64,000 bases of DNA, from NCBI RefSeq assembly GCF_037095755.1, contig NZ_JBAWKJ010000001.1, positions 496,001 to 560,000 on the forward strand, read 5' to 3'. The stretch comes from Sphingopyxis sp. CCNWLW2 (lineage in GTDB: Bacteria > Pseudomonadota > Alphaproteobacteria > Sphingomonadales > Sphingomonadaceae). The position numbers were made by a program, and so were the translations under genes. Under the pieces are notes generated by a model. It had not been told where the DNA came from. It searched no databases and worked only from the letters and a program-made list of their open reading frames with translations. Positions 35,916-44,352 of the stretch are shown piece after piece. The first letter of the stretch is position 1, and the number at the start of each line of letters is the position of its first letter.

Positions 35916-36908
35916 TCAGCCCACCGGCGGCCCGATCCGCCCCTCACGAAATTCGAACCCGCCCTCGCGGTCGCGCTCCAACAATGCCGGGCCGTCAAGA
36001 TCGACCCAGCGCGCACGCTGCGCGAGTACAAACGCCGGCGCGATCGCAAGGCTGGTCGACAGCATGCACCCGACCATGATCGAAAGCCCCGCCGCATCGG
36101 CGGCATCGGCGATCCGCAGCGCCTCGGTCAATCCGCCCGCCTTGTCGAGCTTGATATTCACCCCGTCGTAAAAGGCCCCGATCCGCGCGACATCGGCCGC
36201 GGTTTGACAGCTTTCGTCAGCAACGAAGGGAATGGGCGCATAGACCGGATCGAGCAGCGCGTCGGCACCCACGGGAACTGGCTGTTCGATCATTTCGACC
36301 CCCAAGTCAGCCAGCGCCTCGGCCTCGCTCAAAATGTCGAGATCGCGCCAGCTTTCATTCGCGTCGACGATCAGCCGCGCCTCGGGCGCGCCCTTGCGCA
36401 CCGCGGCGACGCGCAGGCGGTCGCCTTCGCCGGTGAGCTTGAGCTTCAACAAGCGATAGCCGTCGGCCTCGGCGGTGGCCGCCTGCTCCGCCATCGCGCC
36501 GGGAGCGCCGAGCGAGATGGTGAAGGCCGTCACACGCGACGTCGGCGCGCCGTCGCACCCCGCAAGCTGCCAAAGGCGGAGGCCGCGTTGGCGCGCTTCG
36601 AGGTCCCACAGCGCGCAATCGAGCGCATTGCGTGCCGCGCCGGCCGCCATCAATTCCTGCACCGCCGCACGCGCGCTCGCGGCGTCCAGTTCGGCGACAT
36701 GCGGCGCGACGCGCAAAATCTGATCGCGGCACCCCGCCGCATCCTCACCCAGATAATAGATCGGCGTACCCTCGCCGCGCCCGAGCGCACCCCCACCCTC
36801 GATTTCGGCGACGACGACATCGACATGCGTCTTGGCGCCGCGGCTGATCACAAACGCGCCCGCGACCGGCCAGCGTTCAACACGCGCGCTTTTCAGTTGG
36901 ATAGCCAT
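35916..36908 (-). CDS. dgcA: Enolase-superfamily dipeptide epimerase / N-acetyl-D-Glu racemase-like
   Basis: A 330-residue enolase-superfamily enzyme of the muconate-lactonizing/dipeptide epimerase subgroup. The two catalytic Lys are in KLKLTG and NIKLDKAGG, and the metal ligands in DANESW, EQPVP and DESC. The subgroup epimerises L-Ala-D-Glu and related Glu derivatives; the DgcA assignment is by resemblance only. The ATG at 36908 is divergent from the DUF1232 gene by 21 bases. Confidence 0.85.
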   Translation of the reverse strand: MAIQLKSARVERWPVAGAFVISRGAKTHVDVVVAEIEGGGALGRGEGTPIYYLGEDAAGCRDQILRVAPHVAELDAASARAAVQELMAAGAARNALDCALWDLEARQRGLRLWQLAGCDGAPTSRVTAFTISLGAPGAMAEQAATAEADGYRLLKLKLTGEGDRLRVAAVRKGAPEARLIVDANESWRDLDILSEAEALADLGVEMIEQPVPVGADALLDPVYAPIPFVADESCQTAADVARIGAFYDGVNIKLDKAGGLTEALRIADAADAAGLSIMVGCMLSTSLAIAPAFVLAQRARWVDLDGPALLERDREGGFEFREGRIGPPVG

Positions 36909-36929
36909 GCGGGAAGGCTAGTGTAGATA

Positions 36930-37328
36930 ATGATGACCGGCAAATCCCTTTCGGAACGTATCGGCGATCTCGGCCACCGCCTCGCGGTCGAGGCGCACGC
37001 CGCCTGGCTCGCCGCGCGCGACCCGCGCGTACCGTGGCTCGCGCGGCTGCTGGCGATCGCGGTCGCGGCCTATGCGCTGTCGCCGATCGACCTCATTCCC
37101 GATTTCATTCCTGTCTTGGGCTGGCTCGACGATTTGCTGATCGTCCCGCTCGGCCTGTGGGTCGTGCGCCGCCTGATTCCTGACCCGCTCTGGACCGAAC
37201 TCCACGCCGCCGCCGAAACCGCGAGCGAACGTCCGTCGAGCCGCGCGGGGATGGCGTTCATCCTGCTGCTCTGGGCGGGGCTGCTCTACATTGTCTATTG
37301 GAGCGTACGGACGTCGCCCTGGCATTAA
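36930..37328 (+). CDS. DUF1232 (YkvA-like) small membrane protein
   Basis: A 132-residue protein with the YkvA signature PWLARLLAIAVAAYALSPIDLIPDFIPVLGWLDD, in which the conserved SPIDLIPDFIPVLG motif stands out. One membrane helix is at the C-terminal end (FILLLWAGLLYIVYW). The family has no settled function. It starts 22 bases away from the divergent dgcA-like gene, so the two probably share a promoter region. Confidence 0.88.
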   Translation: MMTGKSLSERIGDLGHRLAVEAHAAWLAARDPRVPWLARLLAIAVAAYALSPIDLIPDFIPVLGWLDDLLIVPLGLWVVRRLIPDPLWTELHAAAETASERPSSRAGMAFILLLWAGLLYIVYWSVRTSPWH

Positions 37329-37398
37329 ATGCGGCACGCGCTGGCGGGAGCGAATAACCATTGGCGACGAATGGTGGCGTTCGGGAAAAATTGATTTC

Positions 37399-37484
37399 TG
37401 GTGGGAGGGTGTGGTTACGCTCCACTCCCTTACAAAGGGCCGGATTTACAGTCCGGCTGCCGGAACTACCGGCTTTACCCTCCC
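37399..37484 (-). tRNA. tRNA-Tyr (GTA anticodon) with non-standard D and T arms
   Basis: Read on the minus strand, an 86-nt class II tRNA. The 7-bp acceptor stem GGGAGGG/CCCTCCC is perfect, CCA is encoded, the anticodon arm CCGGA-CTGTAAA-TCCGG is perfect with anticodon GTA, and the variable arm CCCTT-TGT-AAGGG forms a 5-bp hairpin, as in tRNA-Tyr. But the T loop reads AGCGTAA instead of the near-universal TTCRANN, its first stem pair is A.A, and the D region lacks a clear GG loop. The strong stems argue for a functional RNA. Confidence 0.8.
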
Positions 37485-37701
37485 ATCACGAACACGCGTC
37501 TGCGTTTCGAGGCGATGGAAGGTAGCTAGTTTCTTGAAACCTGCTCATTCGCCCCAGAACCGGGGCGCGCGAAATCACCCCGTCAAATGACGAGATAATA
37601 ATAAAAAAAGATCGAGCGGTTGTTCATAGGCGGCCAGCTATACCTTCGTGACCGACCAGTCAACCCGCAGATGACTATTCGATGAGGAACCGCTATCCGC
37701 C

Positions 37702-38922
37702 TCAGCCGCCGTGCGCGCGGATCCATTTCTCGACCACCGGCGCGATTTCCTCGCGCCATTTGCGGCCGTTGAAAATGCCATAATGGCCGACGCTCTTCGC
37801 CATCAGATATTTCTTCTTCTCGGCGGGCAGCGCCTTGGCGATCGTCAGCGCCGCCTTGGTCTGGCCGATCCCCGAAATATCGTCGCGCTCGCCCTCGATC
37901 GCGAGGATCGCGATATCCTCGATCGCGCCGACATCGACCGGCTGGCCGCGGTGTGTCATCTCGCCCTTCGGCAGCAAATGGCGCTGGAACACGACGTCGA
38001 CCGTCTGGAGGTAGAATTCGGCGGTCATGTCGCACACCGCGCGATATTCGTCGTAGAATTCCTTGGTCTTGTCGGCGCTCTCGCCGTCGCCGTCGACCAG
38101 ATGTTTGAACATCTCCCAATGGCTCATCATGTGATTGCCAAGGTTCATCGACATGAAGCCGGCAAGCTGCAGGAAGCCCGGATAGACGCGGCGCCCGGCG
38201 CCCGGATAATAGGCCGGCACGGTCGCGATGACATTTTCCTGGAACCAGGCGTGCGGGCGCGTCATCGCATGGTCGTTGACCGCGGTCGGCGCCTTGCGCG
38301 TGTCGATCGGGCCGCCCATCATCGTCAGCGTCTTCGGCCGGCACTTATGCTTGTTCGCTGCCATGATCGCCGCGGCGGCGAGGCTCGGCACCGAAGGCTG
38401 GCACACCGCCAGCACATGCGCGCCGGGGCCAATATGCTCGAGCCACGAGATCAGATAATCGACATAATCGTCGAGGTCGAACTTGCCGGCTTCGAGCGGC
38501 ACGTTGCGCGCGTCGCGCCAGTCGGTGATCCACAGGTCATGGCCGGGCAGCATGCGTTCGACCGTGCCGCGCAGCAGCGTCGCATAATGGCCCGACATCG
38601 GCGCGACGATCAGCAGCTTGGGCGCATCTTTCGACCCCTTATGCTTGAAATGCTTGAGCTGGCCGAAAGGCTTGCGCGCCTCGACGACCTCGGTCACGCG
38701 CACCGTTTCGCCCTCGACGATCGTCTCGTACAGCTCGAACCCCGGCTTGCCGCGCGGCGCCGATGCATGCGCGAATACCTCGAGCGCCGAGGCGAACATC
38801 GGGCTGCCGCTGAAATAGCCGAGCGGATTTGCCGGATGCTGCATCACCTGCGCACCCGCGGTCGCCAGCGCACTCGCGCCTGCGAGCCAGTTCTTCTGCA
38901 TGTCAAAAGCGTGATACAGCAT
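37702..38922 (-). CDS. phaZ: Intracellular polyhydroxyalkanoate depolymerase
   Basis: A 406-residue intracellular PHA depolymerase of the PhaZ1 type, which mobilises carbon storage granules. The lipase-box-like motif is VLAVCQPSVPSL with Cys in place of Ser, as in the Cupriavidus enzyme; a late His is in SVGHYGIFNGRKW. The start is ATG at 38922 with AAGGAAG 8-9 bases before it. No PHA synthase or phasin gene is adjacent. Low-confidence palindrome-like TGCA words lie 60-90 bases upstream and might be regulator sites. Confidence 0.9.
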   Translation of the reverse strand: MLYHAFDMQKNWLAGASALATAGAQVMQHPANPLGYFSGSPMFASALEVFAHASAPRGKPGFELYETIVEGETVRVTEVVEARKPFGQLKHFKHKGSKDAPKLLIVAPMSGHYATLLRGTVERMLPGHDLWITDWRDARNVPLEAGKFDLDDYVDYLISWLEHIGPGAHVLAVCQPSVPSLAAAAIMAANKHKCRPKTLTMMGGPIDTRKAPTAVNDHAMTRPHAWFQENVIATVPAYYPGAGRRVYPGFLQLAGFMSMNLGNHMMSHWEMFKHLVDGDGESADKTKEFYDEYRAVCDMTAEFYLQTVDVVFQRHLLPKGEMTHRGQPVDVGAIEDIAILAIEGERDDISGIGQTKAALTIAKALPAEKKKYLMAKSVGHYGIFNGRKWREEIAPVVEKWIRAHGG

Positions 38923-39141
38923 ATTCGATTCTTCCTTGCGTGACCCCGGCGGCGCTCTTCGGCACCTGCTCATTGGTTAGCAGTCTAGGGGCTCATCCTC
39001 ATTGTGCAATGCATCAAAATCATTGCGAGGCGTACCGAAGTCGAATAATCTGCGGGGAACGGCGCATGATGTGCCGATGGAGTGACTATGTCTGAGATTG
39101 CGGGCGACCGCTAACATCCCGGCGTAATCGGGATGTGCGCA

Positions 39142-39178
39142 GCGTGCGGACCAACGGGTCCGCGCGCCTTTGTTGCTT
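39142..39178 (+). terminator. Stem-loop with T-rich tail upstream of yjhX
   Basis: Arms GCGTGCGGACC (39142-39152) and GGTCCGCGCGC (39157-39167) with loop AACG, followed by CTTTGTTGCTTG. A second perfect 7-bp hairpin CATCCCG/CGGGATG lies just before it (39115-39135). It stands 20 bases before yjhX, so it may be a terminator for upstream transcription or an attenuator of yjhX. Confidence 0.5.
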
Positions 39179-39197
39179 GATAATCCCGGATAATCCC

Positions 39198-39455
39198 ATG
39201 AATATTTCGAAAGCGGAGCAGCGCATGCTCCATGTGCTGGCGCAGGGCGGCATGATCCGCCATCGGCGCGGCGAAAACGGCCATATCGTCGAAGCTTTGT
39301 GCTTCACCCGCGATGGCCACGTCCTCGCCAATACCGGCCTGCCCTTGTTCAACCGCCTGCGGCGGCGCGGTTTCATCGGTTCGCTGAACGGCGCGCCATA
39401 TCGCATCACGCAGGCGGGTCTTCGCGCGGTGCGCGCACAGCTCGACAACCGGTGA
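39198..39455 (+). CDS. yjhX: YjhX-family protein (putative toxin)
   Basis: An 85-residue member of the YjhX family. The pattern MNISKAEQRMLHVLAQGGMIRH...CFTRDGH, LFNRLRRRGFIGS, APYRITQAGLRAVRAQLDNR is close to E. coli YjhX, where it has been described as a toxin paired with YjhQ; I see no acetyltransferase antitoxin here. The fold is winged-helix-like. The direct repeat TAATCCC (39181-39187, 39191-39197) lies immediately before the ATG and two hairpins just upstream. Confidence 0.88.
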   Translation: MNISKAEQRMLHVLAQGGMIRHRRGENGHIVEALCFTRDGHVLANTGLPLFNRLRRRGFIGSLNGAPYRITQAGLRAVRAQLDNR

Positions 39456-39601
39456 CGATCGGGCGTTGACGATCGGGAGCGCGGCGCGGGTCGCCGTGCT
39501 CCCTTTTCGGCGGACAATATCGCCCCGCTTCAAAGCGCTTGAAGCCATGTGTCATTCTGCGGCGTTGAGCGGCATCGGCGGGGCTGCTAGGGCCGTCGTC
39601 C

Positions 39602-41386
39602 ATGGCGACCACATCCGACAAATCCGAAACGCCCCGCCGCAAGCTCGGCAGCCTGCGCATGGTATGGCACTATGCCAGCCGCTATCCGCTGCAACTGGTG
39701 ATTGCCGGGATCGCACTGGGGATTGCCGCGCTCGCGACGCTCGCCATTCCCTACCAATTCAAGGCGATGATCGACAGCGGTTTCATCGCCGGCGGCGGCG
39801 ACGTCGCCCCGCATTTCCGCCTCTTCTACGCTATCTGCATCGCGCTTGCCGTCGCGACCGCGCTGCGTTTCTATTTCGTCAGCTGGCTCGGCGAACGCAC
39901 CGTCGCCGATATCCGCCAGGCGGTGCAGCAGAACCTGCTGCGCCTCGCGCCCGGCTTCTTCGAGGAAAACCGCCCGTCCGAAATCGCCTCGCGCATGACG
40001 TCGGATACCGCGATCATCGAGCAGGTCGTCGGCACCACCGTCTCGGTCGCGCTCCGCAACACCGTGATGGGCATCGGCGGCATCATCTATCTCTTCAGCC
40101 TCTCGCCCAAACTGACCGCGGGCATATTGCTCGGCATCCCCCTCATCATCCTGCCGATCGTCCTCCTCGGCCGCCGGCTCCAGAAAGTCTCGCGGACCAG
40201 CCAGGACCGTGTTGCCGATATCGGCGCGACGACCGCCGAACAGATGGGCGCGATGAAGATCGTCCAGGCGTTCGGACAGGAAGCGCGCGAGGCCGACCGT
40301 TTCTCGGTCGCGGTCGAAGCCAATTTCGCGACCGCCAAGCGCCGCATTCGCCTCCGCGCGATCATAACCGCAACCGTGATCGGCCTCTTGTTCGGCGCGA
40401 TCACCACGCTGCTCTGGTACGGCGCCGAAGGTGTCGCGCAGGGCACGATCACCGGCGGCACCATCGCCGCCTTCGTCCTCACCGGCGGGCTCGTTGCGGG
40501 CGCGTTCGGCGCATTGACCGAAGTTTACGGCGACCTCCTCCGCGCTGCCGGCGCCGCCGAGCGGCTCAGCGAGCTTCTGAACGCCGACGCGAGCATCGCG
40601 CCGCCCGCAAACCCGCGCCGTTTCCCAGAACCTCCCCTCGGCACGCTCGAATTCGCCAATGTCGAATTCCACTATCCGACCCGCCCCGATGCGCCGGCGC
40701 TCCACGATTTCAGCCTTGCGATCCGTCCACGCGAAACGGTGGCGATCGTTGGTCCCTCGGGCGCCGGCAAGTCCACGCTCTTCCAGCTCGCCGAACGCTT
40801 CTATGACCCGCAGCGCGGACAGATCCTGCTCGACGGCGTTCCGCTCACCGAAGCCGACCCCGCCGACATCCGAGCGCGCATCGCGATGGTGCCGCAGGAA
40901 ACGGTGATCTTCGCCGCCTCCGCGCGCGACAATCTGCGCTACGGCAATTGGGCCGCGACCGACGAAGAACTCTGGGAGGCAGCACGCGCCGCCAATGCCG
41001 AGGAATTCCTGCGCAAACTGCCGCAGGGCCTCGACACGTTCATGGGCGAAGGTGGCGCGCGGCTGTCGGGCGGCCAGCGCCAGCGCGTCGCGATTGCGCG
41101 CGCGCTGCTCCGCCGTGCCCCGCTGCTGCTGCTCGACGAAGCGACCTCGGCGCTCGACGCCGAGTCCGAGAAACTCGTGCAGGACGCGCTTGAGGCGCTG
41201 ATGCACGACCGCACGACGATCGTCATCGCGCACCGCCTCGCGACCGTGCGTGCCGCCGACCGCATCGTCGTGATGGACGACGGCCGCATCGTCGAAGAGG
41301 GCAGGCACGATGAACTCGTCGCCGCCGACGGCCTCTACGCGCGCCTCGCGCGGCTCCAGTTCCAGGACAATCTCGCCGCGGCCTGA
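39602..41386 (+). CDS. ABC transporter, fused membrane and ATP-binding domains (MsbA/lipid exporter-like)
   Basis: A 594-residue half-transporter. An N-terminal six-helix export domain (to about residue 320) is followed by a nucleotide-binding domain with Walker A GPSGAGKST, signature LSGGQRQR, and Walker B LLLLDEATSALD, then the H-loop IAHRL. It would act as a homodimer exporting lipids, peptides or drugs. It lies 146 bases downstream of yjhX with no shared frame, and is followed 20 bases later by a DUF1993 gene. Confidence 0.93.
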   Translation: MATTSDKSETPRRKLGSLRMVWHYASRYPLQLVIAGIALGIAALATLAIPYQFKAMIDSGFIAGGGDVAPHFRLFYAICIALAVATALRFYFVSWLGERTVADIRQAVQQNLLRLAPGFFEENRPSEIASRMTSDTAIIEQVVGTTVSVALRNTVMGIGGIIYLFSLSPKLTAGILLGIPLIILPIVLLGRRLQKVSRTSQDRVADIGATTAEQMGAMKIVQAFGQEAREADRFSVAVEANFATAKRRIRLRAIITATVIGLLFGAITTLLWYGAEGVAQGTITGGTIAAFVLTGGLVAGAFGALTEVYGDLLRAAGAAERLSELLNADASIAPPANPRRFPEPPLGTLEFANVEFHYPTRPDAPALHDFSLAIRPRETVAIVGPSGAGKSTLFQLAERFYDPQRGQILLDGVPLTEADPADIRARIAMVPQETVIFAASARDNLRYGNWAATDEELWEAARAANAEEFLRKLPQGLDTFMGEGGARLSGGQRQRVAIARALLRRAPLLLLDEATSALDAESEKLVQDALEALMHDRTTIVIAHRLATVRAADRIVVMDDGRIVEEGRHDELVAADGLYARLARLQFQDNLAAA

Positions 41387-41406
41387 CCCAAGTTCGATCG
41401 AAGGAA

Positions 41407-41949
41407 ATGACGATGCTCTACGACCTGACCGTCCCCGCTTGGCAAAATGGCCTGAGGGCCCTCTCGGGAGAGCTGTCGCGGGCGCTCGCATGGGGTGAGG
41501 AAAACGGCATCGGCGAATTGCAGTTCGCGGTAGCGCGCCTCGCGCCCGATATGTTCCCGCTCGCCGCGCAGGTTCGCTTCACATGCGTTCAGGCGCTCCA
41601 GCCGCTCGTCCGCCTCGCCGACGCCGATGTCCCCGAATTCGCCGAGGACGCGATCGATTTTGCGGGAATGCAGGAACAGATCGCCGCGACGCTCGCGGTC
41701 CTCGATGCGGTCGATCCCGCCGCGCTCGGCACCGACCTCGATCGCGCGGTCAGCTTCCCGCTGCCCAACGGCATGATCTTCGACATGCGCGCCTTCGACT
41801 ATGTCCGCGACTGGGCGCAGCCGCAATTCGCCTTCCATCGCACCGCGGCCTATGCGGTGCTGCGCCACATGGGAGTCCCGCTCGGCAAGGCCGATTATGT
41901 CAGCTACATGATGCGCTATCTCCGGCCCGGAACGGCTCCCGCCGCCTGA
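41407..41949 (+). CDS. DUF1993-family protein
   Basis: A 180-residue protein of the DUF1993 family, seen in the typical LPNGMIFDMRAFDYVRDWAQPQFAFHRTAAYAVLRHMGVPLGKADYV pattern. The family has a DinB-like helical fold and unknown role. Start is ATG 41407 or 41413 (MLYDLT). It is very near the ABC exporter (20 bases), so co-transcription is likely. Confidence 0.88.
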   Translation: MTMLYDLTVPAWQNGLRALSGELSRALAWGEENGIGELQFAVARLAPDMFPLAAQVRFTCVQALQPLVRLADADVPEFAEDAIDFAGMQEQIAATLAVLDAVDPAALGTDLDRAVSFPLPNGMIFDMRAFDYVRDWAQPQFAFHRTAAYAVLRHMGVPLGKADYVSYMMRYLRPGTAPAA

Positions 41950-41970
41950 GGCAGCGGGAACCCGCCAAGC

Positions 41971-42405
41971 TCAAATCAGACTGGCGTAATTCTGGATCCC
42001 CGGAAAGCCGAGCTTCGACCCGCCATTGCGCCGGATCGCCCCGATTGCCTCATCGACGCGCAGATAGCGCGCCCGCGCATCGGGCTCGAGCAGGATCGCG
42101 GCAGGTTCAGGACGCTCGGCCGCCTGTTTTACCAACAGGCCTAATTGGGCCAGATCGACGGCCTCATCGTTCCAGCGGATCACGTCGACGGTATCGATCG
42201 TGACGCGATTTTCCTCTTTGACGGCAATGCCTCCGGGATCACTGGGCAACATGACGTCGACGCTGTGCGTCGGAGGCGGAATGGTGATGATGAACATCAC
42301 GAGCATCACCAGCATCACGTCGATCAGCGGCGTGGTGTTGATGTCGGGATCGCCATTGGGGTCGGCGCGAAAAATGCTGCGATGGAACCTGCTTCGTGTG
42401 CGCAT
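41971..42405 (-). CDS. ExbD/TolR-type biopolymer transport protein
   Basis: A 144-residue TolR/ExbD protein with one N-terminal membrane helix preceded by DPDINTTPLIDVMLVMLVMFIITIP. The conserved Asp of the helix (LIDVML) is the proton-channel residue. The periplasmic part ends with VDEAIGAIRRNGGSKLGF. ExbB, TonB and TolQ are not adjacent, so it is an orphan in this window and may work with subunits encoded elsewhere. Confidence 0.9.
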   Translation of the reverse strand: MRTRSRFHRSIFRADPNGDPDINTTPLIDVMLVMLVMFIITIPPPTHSVDVMLPSDPGGIAVKEENRVTIDTVDVIRWNDEAVDLAQLGLLVKQAAERPEPAAILLEPDARARYLRVDEAIGAIRRNGGSKLGFPGIQNYASLI

Positions 42406-42579
42406 CGTCTCTCTCCCACTCGGGAGAACGCACCGCGTTCGACGGGCGCCGCCCCCTCATCGAGGGCCCAAGACCGTCTCGCGCCCTAGACGTGATGGTA
42501 TATCATAATACAAAGCAAGCAAGCAGAAACGGCAAAGTGAGCAACGGACGATTACTGCCGCACCAAGCGCGCATAAAGA

Positions 42580-42607
42580 AAGGGCGGCACCTTTCGGCAC
42601 CGCCCTT
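42580..42607 (-). terminator. Intrinsic terminator of the OmpA-type porin gene
   Basis: On the minus strand, AAGGGCGGTGCC-GAAA-GGTGCCGCCCTT, a 12-bp stem with wobble pairs and a GAAA tetraloop, is followed by TCTTTATG. It lies 39 bases after the porin stop. The plus-strand reading also ends in CTTTTTC. Confidence 0.85.
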
Positions 42608-42645
42608 CTTTTTCGTTCCGTCCCCATCGGGGATGGAAACCGGTC

Positions 42646-43758
42646 TTACATGCCCGAGTTCGGACCGTAAGTGATTTCCACGCGACGGTTCTGGTCGTTG
42701 CGGACGCCATCGGCGGTTGCAACGGCCGGGCGGCTTTCGCCGAAGCCCTGCGCGCTGATCGAGCCATCCGAGATACCGCGAGCGGTGAGATAGCTGCGAA
42801 CCGCGGTGTTGCGACGTTCCGACAGGCCGACGTTGTACTTGGCCGAACCCGAACGGTCAGCGTGACCGGCGAGCATGACCTGCGTACCCGTGCAACCACG
42901 GTTGTAGGCGCTGATCGCGTTGTCGAGCGTCGAAGCCGCTTCCGGCGTGATGTCCGACTTATCCCAGTCGAAGTACACGATATACGGTCCCGGTGCGCAT
43001 TCCACGACCGGCGGCGGCGGCGGAGGCGGCGGGGGCGGCGGGGGCGGCGGGGGCGGCGGGGGCGGTGCCACCACCGGCTCCGGTGCGCCACCGAAGTTGA
43101 ACGTCAGCGTGCCGAGGATCGAGTGCGAACGGAAGCGCGTCGAAACGTCGCGACCGAGCTGGTCGACCAGGTCGGCATCGGCATTGAAGAAGCGATACTT
43201 CAAGCCAACGTCGATATTGTCGCTGAGCGGAGCGCGGATGCCCGCGATCGCCTGCCAGGCGAAGCCCGTGTCCGAATCGTCGAGGAAGTTACCGGCATAG
43301 ACCGGCTCGACCGAAACGCGCGCAACACCGGCACCACCGCCGACAAAGCCCTGAAGGCCGTCGTCGTCACCGAAGTCGAGCAGGCCGTTGACCATGAAGC
43401 TCAGCGCGTTCGTATCGCCAGCAAGGTCACGCGAGCCGGTCGCGAGCGGTCCGGTGCCATTGGCCGTCTGCGGGATACCCGGAGCCGTGAAGCGGCCCGA
43501 TTTGATGTCGGCTTCACGGAAACCGACTTCGACTTCCGCGCGGAAACCGCCGAAGTCATAACCGACGGTGCCTTCGACGTCATAGCCAGCGCGATGATCG
43601 AGCGTAGCGGCATCCTTGAACGTACCGATGTCGAGATCCAGGTCCTCGACGAGCATTGCGCCAGCACCCACGCCAACATACCAAGAGTTGTCGCGCGCCA
43701 GAACAGGCGACGCCAGGGTGGTGGAGGCCAACGCCAGAGCGACGGCAAGCTTCCTCAT
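42646..43758 (-). CDS. OmpA-family outer-membrane protein with polyproline linker
   Basis: A 370-residue outer membrane protein. A signal peptide (to LASPVLA-RDN) is followed by an eight-stranded beta-barrel domain of about 200 residues (N-terminal, with NSWYVGVGAGAML and FNFGGAPEP at its end). A run of 19 prolines then links to an OmpA peptidoglycan-binding domain (ITPEAASTLDNAISAY, LAGHADRSGSAKYN, ERRNTAVRSYL). The start ATG at 43758 gives a normal signal peptide. The proline run is encoded by a 9-base tandem repeat. It is likely an abundant structural porin. Confidence 0.93.
   Translation of the reverse strand: MRKLAVALALASTTLASPVLARDNSWYVGVGAGAMLVEDLDLDIGTFKDAATLDHRAGYDVEGTVGYDFGGFRAEVEVGFREADIKSGRFTAPGIPQTANGTGPLATGSRDLAGDTNALSFMVNGLLDFGDDDGLQGFVGGGAGVARVSVEPVYAGNFLDDSDTGFAWQAIAGIRAPLSDNIDVGLKYRFFNADADLVDQLGRDVSTRFRSHSILGTLTFNFGGAPEPVVAPPPPPPPPPPPPPPPPPPPVVECAPGPYIVYFDWDKSDITPEAASTLDNAISAYNRGCTGTQVMLAGHADRSGSAKYNVGLSERRNTAVRSYLTARGISDGSISAQGFGESRPAVATADGVRNDQNRRVEITYGPNSGM
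43027..43062. repeat. Tandem repeat of 9 bp inside the porin gene (polyproline linker)
   Basis: Four perfect copies of CGGCGGGGG (plus strand) follow one another at 43027-43062 in frame, encoding part of the 19-proline linker of the OmpA-type protein on the minus strand. Slippage would change the linker by three residues at a time without a frameshift. Confidence 0.9.
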
Positions 43759-43887
43759 AATAATTCCCCTTTCAATTGAGATATACGTCTCGGCAGACGT
43801 CCTACTCGCCGCTTTGGTTCCGTGCAAGTGAACAAATCGTCAATCTGTTGCCAAAAAGTCGCACTTCTGATGTCAAAGAACCGAAAA

Positions 43888-44340
43888 TCAGCCTGAGATC
43901 AGAAGACCCTGCGCGGCGAGGTGAAGAATCAGTGTGGAGATCGCGTTACGCGCTTCGGAATCGATTATCGACCCGCCCGAAGGCGCCGCCACCGTCGCCG
44001 GCGCGGCCCATGCGCCGCCCGCGAAGCGAAGCTGCGCACCGTCGGTCAGCCGCGTCGCCCGCATCCCCTCACGCGGCGGCGCAAATCGCCACCCGCCCCC
44101 GGTCCGGATTGCGATCGCATTTGCCTGCCCCGCCCAGGCGGCCGTCGGCGCCGCACCGACGATCCAGCATTGTCCCTCTCCCGGGTCCGCGGGCGGCGTG
44201 GCGAGCGGTCCGGCCTCGACGGCGGAATGAACCAACGCGTCGAGCAGCGTCAAAGCTTCGTTGTGCGTTACCTCTTTCTGCGCCTGCGCTACGCCAAGTA
44301 ACGGTAACGCGAAGCGCGGTGTGGTCGGCAGATCGGTCAT
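43888..44340 (-). CDS. DUF2793-domain protein (GTA-associated tail protein)
   Basis: A 150-residue protein of the DUF2793 type, seen in the opening TTPRFALPLLGVAQAQKEVTHNEAL and WAGQANAIAIRTGGGWRFAPPREGM (a glycine/tryptophan carbohydrate-binding-like strand pattern). This family occurs at the 3' end of GTA-like gene clusters in alphaproteobacteria. It lies 12 bases after the gp15-like gene on the minus strand and is the last gene of the cluster. The 3' end is followed by nothing until the porin gene. Confidence 0.85.
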   Translation of the reverse strand: MTDLPTTPRFALPLLGVAQAQKEVTHNEALTLLDALVHSAVEAGPLATPPADPGEGQCWIVGAAPTAAWAGQANAIAIRTGGGWRFAPPREGMRATRLTDGAQLRFAGGAWAAPATVAAPSGGSIIDSEARNAISTLILHLAAQGLLISG

Positions 44341-44352
44341 GGCATTATCCTT

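Noticed and set aside
37291..37590. 99-codon plus-strand ORF across the tRNA
   Set aside because: It overlaps the tRNA and the end of the DUF1232 gene and reads low-complexity sequence.
39587..41491. Long open frame (634 codons) on the minus strand across the ABC exporter gene
   Set aside because: It is the reverse complement of a well supported exporter with all ATPase motifs; its own translation is Arg/Asp/Glu/Gly-rich without domains, typical of GC-rich shadow frames.
43011..43066. CRISPR-like or microsatellite non-coding repeat
   Set aside because: It is a codon-level repeat for prolines inside a supported porin gene.
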